Part shown: piece after piece, positions 57,598 to 64,000 of the stretch
Position numbering within the stretch: the first letter of the stretch is position 1
Layout of the letters: every line of letters starts with the position of its first letter
NCBI GenBank assembly: GCA_943787675.1
Contig: CALSNK010000017.1
Location: 1 to 64,000, forward strand
Length of the DNA stretch: 64,000 nt
Direction: 5' to 3'
Source: an uncultured Pseudomonadales bacterium
Lineage (GTDB): Bacteria > Pseudomonadota > Gammaproteobacteria > Pseudomonadales > Porticoccaceae
The notes under the pieces: generated by a model
Database searches by the model: none
What the model was told of the DNA's origin: nothing
Seen by the model: the letters and a program-made list of their open reading frames with translations, nothing else
Program-made: the position numbers and the translations under genes

Positions 57598-58509
57598 CTA
57601 TTTGTGCTTTTTGCCTTCCGCCAGCAATGCAAAAATTGCGGTGGCATGTTCTTCCGGAATATTAAAGCGCTCGCGCAGCTCCTCGATATGTTCTTTCTCA
57701 TCGAGGGTCACAATGCCATCACTCATGGCGGCATTAATCTCCGCTTCAAAAATTGCCTCACGGCGCGCCATCTGATTTGAGAACGCTGAGGCCACAATAC
57801 CCGTTAGTAGCGCCACCGTGCACACCCCCATCAGTGCAGTAAAGGCGCCAATAACCTTGCCCATAGGTGTAATTGGAAATACATCCCCGTATCCCACCGT
57901 GGTAAGAGTAATCAGCGACCACCACATAGTCTGCGGTATAGAGCGGAAATGTTCAGGCTGCACCTCATATTCCGCTAGGTACATCATTGAGCTAGAGAGA
58001 AACAATGCGATTGCCATCAGGTAAAGTGCCGCGGCAAACGAGCGGCGCTCCTCATAGACTGCAGAGAATAAATCCTCCAGCGCAGAAGAGTAGTGGGAGA
58101 TTTTAAGCAGTCGTATCAGACGTAATACCCGTAACCAGCGCAGATCAACACCACCCATAATCAACGGCAGAATACTGGGCAGAATGGCAGCCAGATCAAT
58201 CAGTCCAGTAAAGCTAAAGATATAGCGAGCGCGGCGACCCAGAGGGGTCTTAGCAGGATTGCGATTATCCGCCGCAATCGACCAGATACGCAGCAGGTAC
58301 TCGGTTAGAAAGATACTCACCGAAAACCATTCAAAAGCCACTAGGGCGCTGTTGTACTCGCGATTAATAGACTCAACAGATTCTAGGCAAACGGCCGCCA
58401 GATTTAGCAGGATAAGGGCAGACAGAAATATATCGCAGGCGCGACTTGTGGCGTCCTGATGATCGCCCTTATTTAGAACTTCCATCATGCGTCGTTGGTA
58501 GACGAGCAT
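57598..58509 (-). CDS. Voltage-gated-type potassium channel
   Basis: Probable six-helix K+ channel. The start at ATG 58509 has a GGGGAG site; a TTG at 58530 would add seven residues. 303 residues. The S4 segment (LRWLRVLRLIRLLKISHYSS) has regularly spaced Arg, and the filter reads TTVGYGD. A charged C-terminal tail follows S6. It is convergent with the stator genes, ten bases apart. Confidence 0.93.
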   Translation of the reverse strand: MLVYQRRMMEVLNKGDHQDATSRACDIFLSALILLNLAAVCLESVESINREYNSALVAFEWFSVSIFLTEYLLRIWSIAADNRNPAKTPLGRRARYIFSFTGLIDLAAILPSILPLIMGGVDLRWLRVLRLIRLLKISHYSSALEDLFSAVYEERRSFAAALYLMAIALFLSSSMMYLAEYEVQPEHFRSIPQTMWWSLITLTTVGYGDVFPITPMGKVIGAFTALMGVCTVALLTGIVASAFSNQMARREAIFEAEINAAMSDGIVTLDEKEHIEELRERFNIPEEHATAIFALLAEGKKHK

Positions 58510-58651
58510 AGGATGTAACTCCCCAGTCAAGATAATTGGAAAGTTATAGTATTACCACTTATGCGTTAACGCAATTTGTCTCAGAGGGATAGGGCTTAGA
58601 GCTTCGGAGAACCCAACGCCACATTAAGCCATGGGGCCAGTAAAATAGAGC

Positions 58652-58679
58652 CCTAGTGTTTAAGAGTCCTAGTGTTTAA
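58652..58679. repeat. Short direct repeat (CCTAGTGTTTAA, two copies)
   Basis: A 12-bp direct repeat at 58652-58663 and 58668-58679, just downstream of fliS in non-coding DNA. Confidence 0.6.
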
Positions 58680-58695
58680 TCGAAAGCTTGCTGGC

Positions 58696-59112
58696 CTAGG
58701 AGGCCATAGCAATCGGCTCAGCCTTCAGTATATGGGGAAGCATCTCCCAGGCAGAGTTAACTTCGCTTAGTAGGTCACGAACTTCATGAAGCAGAGTAAT
58801 GTCGTTGCGTAAGCTAGCCTTTAACAGACGTCTGGTGCAGTAGTCGTAAAGGTCATCAAGATTACGTGCAAGCTCACCGCCCTGATCAAAATCTAAGGCG
58901 CCCTGGAGACCAATAATAATCTTAGTGGCTCGGCTAATGGATTCGCCTTTGCCGCTAATATCTTTGCGCTGCATATGCCCTTCGGCATCAGCCAGAGCGG
59001 CCAGTAAACCATCAAACAACATCTGCACCAACTGGATTCTATCGGCATAGGAAGCTGCAGAGGAAGCGCCTACGCTGCGATAGGCATTGAGTGCTCTTTT
59101 ATTCAGGGTCAT
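58696..59112 (-). CDS. fliS: Flagellar export chaperone FliS
   Basis: Cytosolic chaperone for flagellin. The ATG at 59112 (MTLNKRALNAYRSVG, 138 residues) has GGAG nine bases upstream; the earlier ATG at 59127 would place that site inside the gene. ALNAYRSVG and LVQMLFDGLLAALADAEGHM are FliS features. It stands alone here, without fliD or fliC, and has its own sigma-28-like promoter. Confidence 0.9.
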   Translation of the reverse strand: MTLNKRALNAYRSVGASSAASYADRIQLVQMLFDGLLAALADAEGHMQRKDISGKGESISRATKIIIGLQGALDFDQGGELARNLDDLYDYCTRRLLKASLRNDITLLHEVRDLLSEVNSAWEMLPHILKAEPIAMAS

Positions 59113-59142
59113 CTGGTGTAACTCCATATTTACTTACTATTA

Positions 59143-59169
59143 ATATCGGAGAGAACCTGAGATTCTTTA
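59143..59169 (-). promoter_or_regulatory. Sigma-28 (FliA)-type promoter of fliS
   Basis: Minus strand: TAAAGAAT, 11-bp spacer, TCCGATAT. Consensus is TAAAGTTT-N11-GCCGATAA: six of eight in each half with exact spacing. It lies 31 bp upstream of the fliS start. Confidence 0.65.
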
Positions 59170-59226
59170 GTAAATAATGGAATTAATTTGCCTGGAGAGG
59201 TAACTTTTTATTGGGGACACTTATCA

Positions 59227-59928
59227 TTACGGACACTGTTCATAGTTAGTGTCGAGGCACCGATCGGCAGAAACCAGTGCATTGGCTACATCCTCATCAT
59301 CAACGAGGAGTTTCGACAAACCGGAGATATCGGCGGTATCCATTTTGCCATTGCGCTTGGCCAGCTCAGCCCAAACTAATGCTTTAAAGGGTTCGGAGTC
59401 TCCGCCATCGCCAGCCTGTAACATAAATGCCAGCATAAACTGAGCATTGGCATAGGCCTGTTTGGCAGACTTTAAAAACCAGTATTTGGCAAACTCATAA
59501 TCTAGTCCGACGCCTTTACCCTGATGATAGGCCAGCCCGAGCATATATTGAGAGTCTGCTAAGTCCGATTGGGACGCGCGTTTAAACCAACTAATAGCCA
59601 CGCGGTAATTTTGCGCTGTGCCATAGCCATGGTAATAGAGCATACCCACATTATGCTGAGCCTCTGGGAGACCCTGTTCCGCGGCCTGCTTGTACCAGGT
59701 CATGGCCTGGGCATAGTTCTGTGAAACCCCATAACCTTCTTCGTACATATGGCCAACATTATTCTGTGCCTCAGCCACGCCACTGCGGGCTAACTTTAAC
59801 CAGGCGCGCATAGCGGTCGCATAGTGCCCACGCTCCAGTGCGCTAAGGCCGGCTTCAAAGGGCTCGCCCAGCGTTAAAGGAGATGCCATGCAGCTGCAGA
59901 CAATCATAAGGCGTAAAAAATAGTTCAT
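59227..59928 (-). CDS. Secreted Sel1-repeat protein
   Basis: A signal peptide (about 1-21) precedes at least four Sel1-like repeats (about 25-170), each with the AQNNVGHMYEEGYGV type pattern and WYKQAAEQG helices. 233 residues. Sel1 repeats are protein-protein scaffolds; partner unknown. It lies between clcA-like and fliS on the same strand. Confidence 0.88.
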   Translation of the reverse strand: MNYFLRLMIVCSCMASPLTLGEPFEAGLSALERGHYATAMRAWLKLARSGVAEAQNNVGHMYEEGYGVSQNYAQAMTWYKQAAEQGLPEAQHNVGMLYYHGYGTAQNYRVAISWFKRASQSDLADSQYMLGLAYHQGKGVGLDYEFAKYWFLKSAKQAYANAQFMLAFMLQAGDGGDSEPFKALVWAELAKRNGKMDTADISGLSKLLVDDEDVANALVSADRCLDTNYEQCP

Positions 59929-59955
59929 AACAGACTCACAGATTAATTCTTATTA

Positions 59956-61653
59956 TCAGATCCTTTCCAGGTTGCGTGCCTCAGCCTGCACATCAATCAC
60001 TGCCTGAAAAAGAGCTCCTTCCGCAATACTACCATGGAGCGCGCCGGTTTCTTTAGTTACTACGGGAAGGCTTTCGCCAACAAATTGGCTGACCTTCACC
60101 ATTGCCGCATCGAGAGACTCATCGGTATAAAGCGTCATAGGGCGACTATCCATAAACTCGCCTACAGGATTATCAGCGGCTTCGATGGCCAGATAGATAT
60201 TTACCTTGCCCAGTAACTGTCCAGCGTCCGATATCACATAGGCTTCAGTATGGCCTTGGCTTTTCATTTTCTGCTGCAGGTCATTGCCACTCATCGTTGC
60301 GCTGATGCCAATATAGTCATCACTGGCAAAGGGACCGATAACTTGATGAGCAAGGGCGATGGCTTCGCGACCTTTGCCCAAATCAATGCCACGATCAAGT
60401 AGTTGGCGATCAAAATAGGAATTGCCGAACAGACGATTGGTAATCAGCGTACACACCATCACCGCAATCATCGCAGCCACTGCATACTGATAAGACTGGG
60501 TTAGTTCCAACACAATTAATACCGCCGATAGGGGCGCACCAATAACCGCAGAACTAACAGCAGCCATGGCCGCGACGCTGATAACGCTGGCAATATCGGC
60601 AAAACCCAGCAGGGTAAGAATTTGCCCAGTCAGGGCACCTGCCGCAACACCCACAAACAAGGAGGGAGAAAATACGCCGCCAAATAGCCCAAAGCCGAGA
60701 CAGAGCGCAGTCATAAGAATTTTCGCCACCAGTACAGTAATCAATAGCGACAGCATAAACTCACCGGCGATCATGTCATTAATACTATTAATGCCCAGCC
60801 CTAATATCTGTGGCACCCAAACGCCTACCAGGCCGCAGATAGTAGCAGCGACAAAAGGCAGCACCAGCGGAGAGGTTTTTAAGGATGCTGCGGTCTTTGT
60901 GACATAGCGAATACTCAGCATGAAGACAATGGCCACCAGGGCAAAAAACGGCGACAGAATCACCAAAAACGGCACCACCTCAGCCAGGCTGGGGACCGCG
61001 GAGGCAATTTCAAAGGTCGCAGAATGAGGGAACCAATAGTTACTTAATGTACTTGCCGACACCGAGGCTACGGTAATGGGGGCAATGGCACGCACTGAAA
61101 AATGTCTCAGAATGGCCTCATGGGCAAAGATCACACCCGCAATAGGTGCATTAAAACCCGCCGAAATGGCCGCGGCGACACCGCAGCCCAAATAGATTTC
61201 ATGGGATAGACGGCTCGAGACAAAACGTTTAAACCAGATTCCCATAGTGGCACCAAAATGCACAATCGGACCATATTGGCCCACTGATGCACCGCCGCTA
61301 GCCGAGGCAAACGCTGCCAGGGTAGAGGCAAAGCCGGTTTTAATATCTAGGGGTTGATGAACCTGATGTGCGGCATACATGGAATCAGCGGGGCCTGCCC
61401 AGCGGCTGATGCCGAGGCCGGTTTTGATAAAGACCACCACCGCAGCGGCAGCCCACAGAAACAGTACGCTAGAAAAGGACAGGCTCTGGCCGCCAAGGGT
61501 AAAAGAGAGCAAATCGCTGGCTTCACGTTGCTGGCTAAACGACTGCACGCCCATAACAAACAGATTAGACACAACCGCCAGCACGGCGCCGATGAGCCCG
61601 CCAACCAAGAAAATGATAAAAACTTCGACTAAAGCCTCGCGCACTCTATGCAT
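59956..61653 (-). CDS. ClC-family chloride channel/transporter with CBS-like tail, atypical gates
   Basis: 565-residue multi-helix membrane protein. ClC features are the SGGASVGQYGPIVHFGA segment (the GxEGP position), FNAPIAGVIFAHEA and FGGVFSPSLFVG. The external-gate Glu of GREGP is replaced by Tyr (GQYGP), and the second Glu of the FIIEE pair aligns with Ala (FAHEA). The GSGIP segment is not seen. The C-terminal tail (about 430-560) looks CBS-like. Loss of both glutamates favours channel-like or altered transport (inference). Confidence 0.88.
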   Translation of the reverse strand: MHRVREALVEVFIIFLVGGLIGAVLAVVSNLFVMGVQSFSQQREASDLLSFTLGGQSLSFSSVLFLWAAAAVVVFIKTGLGISRWAGPADSMYAAHQVHQPLDIKTGFASTLAAFASASGGASVGQYGPIVHFGATMGIWFKRFVSSRLSHEIYLGCGVAAAISAGFNAPIAGVIFAHEAILRHFSVRAIAPITVASVSASTLSNYWFPHSATFEIASAVPSLAEVVPFLVILSPFFALVAIVFMLSIRYVTKTAASLKTSPLVLPFVAATICGLVGVWVPQILGLGINSINDMIAGEFMLSLLITVLVAKILMTALCLGFGLFGGVFSPSLFVGVAAGALTGQILTLLGFADIASVISVAAMAAVSSAVIGAPLSAVLIVLELTQSYQYAVAAMIAVMVCTLITNRLFGNSYFDRQLLDRGIDLGKGREAIALAHQVIGPFASDDYIGISATMSGNDLQQKMKSQGHTEAYVISDAGQLLGKVNIYLAIEAADNPVGEFMDSRPMTLYTDESLDAAMVKVSQFVGESLPVVTKETGALHGSIAEGALFQAVIDVQAEARNLERI

Positions 61654-61877
61654 CGAAACTCCCCTTTATTTTTTATTTTTGGAGGCAACTAATGTACCTA
61701 ACGAGAGCCAGCCTGTCAGTAGTTTTAAAGCGGAGATATAGGTTATCGTATGAGATAGCGGCATAACTGTATAACTCCGCTATTTTTACATCTATACTCG
61801 AACCCCTATTTATGACTCGCTGAATCAATGGATGAAACGGCTTCGCCCACCCATGGATTTGATGAGTAAATTGATTT

Positions 61878-63005
61878 TTGTCTAAGCTAGCATCAATTGT
61901 CGGATCAAGCAGAGAGATCAACGAGCTACGCGCGTTGATCGAAATTGTGGGTCCCAGTGATTCAACGGCGCTGATTTTAGGCGACAGTGGCACAGGCAAA
62001 GAGCTGGTGGCTAAGGCGCTGCATAGCTGCTCGGAACGGGCTCGCGGACCATTTATCCCGGTTAACTGTGGAGCCATACCCAGAGACTTGCTGGAAAGTG
62101 AACTGTTTGGCCATCGCAAAGGCTCTTTTACCGGTGCTATCTCCGATCGCAAAGGCCGCTTTGAACTCGCCAATGGTGGCACCCTGTTTCTGGACGAAAT
62201 CGGCGACATGTCGATGGACCTGCAGGTCAAACTACTGCGCGTACTGCAAGAGCGAACGATAGACCCTGTGGGTTCCACGCAGTCCACCAATATCGATGTA
62301 CGGGTGGTTGCCGCCACCCATAAAAATGTTGAGACCCTTATCGAGCAGGGTCATTTCCGTGAAGATCTATTTTACCGTCTCAACGTCATGCCCATAGAAA
62401 TTAAGGCCTTGCAGGAGCGCAGAGAAGACATCCCTGTACTGTTTGAGCACTTTGCCAATCATTACGCCAAAGCAGATGTGTCACCGATCACCATGATTAG
62501 TGGCTCTATGCAGTTGCTGATTCAGTATGACTGGCCGGGTAATGTCCGTGAGCTGTCTAATCTCGTTGATCGATACAGCGCACTCTATCCGGGTCAGCAG
62601 GTTGATTTGCGCAAGGTCCCTTCGGCGATGATTCCGTCGGGTATACGTACCATTGCCGACAGTAATGGCAGCGATGCGCTTAGTGCACTACTAACCGGCT
62701 TTGCCCCGATGGATCAGTCGGTTGAGACCTTGGCCCTGTCACAGATAGACGCCAGTATCAAGCCAGCGCCTGCAGAGCCTCTGGATGACGTTCAGCGTGT
62801 CATTATGCTGGCTCAGGGGGGTGATTCTTTTCCTGAGCAGGGCATGCAACTTAAGCAGCACTTGCTAGAAATAGAACGCAGTCTAATCAAGCAAGCTCTG
62901 GGCAGAGCTGAGGGTAATGTGTCTAAAACTGCCCGATTGCTTAATTTACAGCGCACCACGCTGATTGAAAAAATTAATAAATACGGCCTATCCGAAACCT
63001 CCTAG
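61878..63005 (+). CDS. FleQ/FlrA-like sigma-54 activator lacking the receiver domain
   Basis: Probable master activator of sigma-54 flagellar genes. The frame starts at a TTG codon (in-frame TGA two codons upstream) and enters the AAA+ domain almost at once (SIVGSSREI). 375 residues: Walker A GDSGTGKE, GSFTGA loop, Walker B FLDEIGD, arginine-rich sensor regions and a Fis-type HTH (EGNVSKTARLLNLQRTTLIEKINKYG). It resembles FleQ strongly, but the approximately 140-residue N-terminal receiver is absent. An alternative 5' extension exists if one base is removed from the run at 61874-61879. Confidence 0.85.
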   Translation: MSKLASIVGSSREINELRALIEIVGPSDSTALILGDSGTGKELVAKALHSCSERARGPFIPVNCGAIPRDLLESELFGHRKGSFTGAISDRKGRFELANGGTLFLDEIGDMSMDLQVKLLRVLQERTIDPVGSTQSTNIDVRVVAATHKNVETLIEQGHFREDLFYRLNVMPIEIKALQERREDIPVLFEHFANHYAKADVSPITMISGSMQLLIQYDWPGNVRELSNLVDRYSALYPGQQVDLRKVPSAMIPSGIRTIADSNGSDALSALLTGFAPMDQSVETLALSQIDASIKPAPAEPLDDVQRVIMLAQGGDSFPEQGMQLKQHLLEIERSLIKQALGRAEGNVSKTARLLNLQRTTLIEKINKYGLSETS

Positions 63006-63174
63006 CTCCCCTAACCCTGTCAATGCGGCCAGGTATTGCCACTCACGTCAGCCTGCTCCCAGAATTTTGTCGGCCACTTCCCTGTCAAATAGCCGACCGC
63101 TTGCCACTGGCAGATTATTGACACTTCCTTGCCGCTATTTATATAACCTGTTGTTTTTAAACGATAAATGTTTT

Positions 63175-63190
63175 TGGCACACATATTGCT
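63175..63190 (+). promoter_or_regulatory. Sigma-54 promoter upstream of the FleR-like gene
   Basis: TGGCAC, five-base spacer, TTGCT: exact match to the -24/-12 consensus. Start of transcription is expected near 63201, 40 bp before the gene. FleQ-like protein upstream is the obvious activator (inference). Confidence 0.82.
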
Positions 63191-63240
63191 ATCTCTTGGT
63201 ATAACCGCTCAAAGTGGCAACCAAGCAAATAGGTAACAAT

Positions 63241-64000
63241 GTGGCAAATAACAATGTAATGGCAGTACTGTGGCTAGATCCGCTAGAGCAATTGAGCTCA
63301 GTGGAGATATCGGCGTTTACTGCTCAGGGTTTGGCGGTGAGTCAGTCATCCTCTGCGAATCTCAGTGACGAAGATATTAGCAGCGCCGATGTTGTGGTGG
63401 TGAGTCTTAGCCGCAATGTGGATTTACTCAAACAGGTACAGGCTAGGCAAGCATCAGTGAATGCGATCGCACCCATTGTTGCCCGCGTGCCTCGCGAGAT
63501 GTTTGAGCTTGGGATCGAGGCCATGAGTCAGGGCGCTCTAACCGTTGTGTCCTGCGATCAAAAATCGGCATTTGAGTGGACCGAGACATTTGCCCAGGCA
63601 AAAATTACCCCGAGCGAAAAACAACAGGCGTTTGTTTTCGCCGATCCCGTTAGTCGCAACTTACTCGCCTTAACCGAGCGCGTTGCACAGGTTGATGTAA
63701 CCGTTTTGCTAACCGGCCCTACCGGTGCAGGCAAAGAGGTTTTGGCCCGTATATTACATGATGCATCCCCCCGTTATGAGGGCCCTTTTATTGCGTTTAA
63801 CTGCGCCGCGATGCCTGAAAATCTAATTGAAGACATGCTCTTTGGTCATGAGAAGGGCTCATTTACAGGCGCCACCAAAGTTCAGCCGGGACTCTTTGAA
63901 CAGGCCCAGGGCGGCACCATATTCTTAGATGAAATCGGTGAGATGTCATTCCACCTCCAGGCTAAGCTGCTGCGCATTCTACAAGAGCGTTCAGTGGTGC
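63241..64000 (+). CDS. FleR/FlrC-like sigma-54 activator, cut by window edge
   Basis: No stop before base 64000, so partial: about 253 residues seen. A GTG start at 63241 with an AGGT site is likely; ATG 63259 is an alternative. The N-terminal domain (about 1-115) has a receiver-like pattern but lacks the phospho-acceptor Asp (VVVVSLSRN where DVNMPG is expected) and the late Lys (VVSCD). The AAA+ domain follows (GPTGAGKE, GSFTGA, FLDEIGE), resembling FlrC/FleR (VFADPVSRNLLALTERVA). No histidine kinase gene lies between it and the FleQ-like gene. Confidence 0.87.
   Translation, partial: MANNNVMAVLWLDPLEQLSSVEISAFTAQGLAVSQSSSANLSDEDISSADVVVVSLSRNVDLLKQVQARQASVNAIAPIVARVPREMFELGIEAMSQGALTVVSCDQKSAFEWTETFAQAKITPSEKQQAFVFADPVSRNLLALTERVAQVDVTVLLTGPTGAGKEVLARILHDASPRYEGPFIAFNCAAMPENLIEDMLFGHEKGSFTGATKVQPGLFEQAQGGTIFLDEIGEMSFHLQAKLLRILQERSVV

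Noticed and set aside
61673-62317. Minus-strand ORF of 214 codons opposite the FleQ-like gene
   Set aside because: The plus strand encodes clear AAA+ motifs through this range; the antisense product is low-complexity and unlike any family.

Overview
The window is a 64-kb piece of a gammaproteobacterial chromosome that contains the replication-origin region. Gene order (hemF, tsaC, dprA, lysM protein, def, fmt, rsmB, trkA; atpIBEFHAGDC, parBA, rsmG, mnmG; rpmH, rnpA, yidD, yidC, mnmE; dnaA, dnaN, recF, gyrB; plsC, glyS, glyQ) resembles the Pseudomonas/Cellvibrionales origin neighbourhood. Moderate GC, a sodium-type (PomAB-like) flagellar stator and a TRAP solute-binding protein suggest a marine free-living member, possibly of the Cellvibrionales. 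The taxon is inference.

Layout. 1-3137 (minus): hemF (cut by the window edge), tsaC, purE, dprA. 3210-10003: a LysM protein (minus) diverging from def-fmt-rsmB-trkA-trkH (plus). 10088-16000: orphan TRAP binding protein, uvrD, a HexR-like regulator with a matching operator, and three small accessory proteins. 16159-26713 (minus): glmS, glmU and the complete ATP synthase operon. 26858-31101 (minus): parB, parA, rsmG, mnmG. 31102-42203: a 595-bp G-rich gene-free gap, then rpmH-rnpA-yidD-yidC-mnmE, a second AT-rich gap with two perfect DnaA boxes, then dnaA-dnaN-recF-gyrB. recF carries two perfect 16-bp parS palindromes. 42306-46357 (minus): a small Arg-rich protein, plsC, glyS and a frameshifted glyQ. 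46532-49813 (plus): galU, an LpxL-like acyltransferase, ubiC, ubiA. 49818-54000: a DUF938 protein, yaaA, an M48-TPR lipoprotein protease, two small proteins and a DUF1566-like lipoprotein. 54319-64000: pomA with two tandem pomB genes, a voltage-gated-type K+ channel, fliS, a Sel1 protein, a ClC protein, and two sigma-54 activators (FleQ-like and FleR/FlrC-like, the latter cut by the edge).

Most of the window is core housekeeping. Replication initiation (dnaA and origin candidates), segregation (parAB with parS in recF), ribosome and membrane-protein biogenesis (rpmH, rnpA, yidDC, mnmEG, rsmG) and energy supply (atp) cluster around the origin and point away from it. The most unusual points are: the rpmH-mnmE block lies inverted relative to the usual order, with the strongest strand bias in the mnmG-rpmH gap; glyQ is split by one extra base in a five-base run; the stator locus has one A and two B subunits; the flagellar activators lack a normal receiver domain and no FleS-type kinase lies between them; the ClC protein lacks both gating glutamates; and ATP synthase subunit a carries a large hydrophobic insertion. 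No IS element, prophage, CRISPR array or tRNA gene was recognised.
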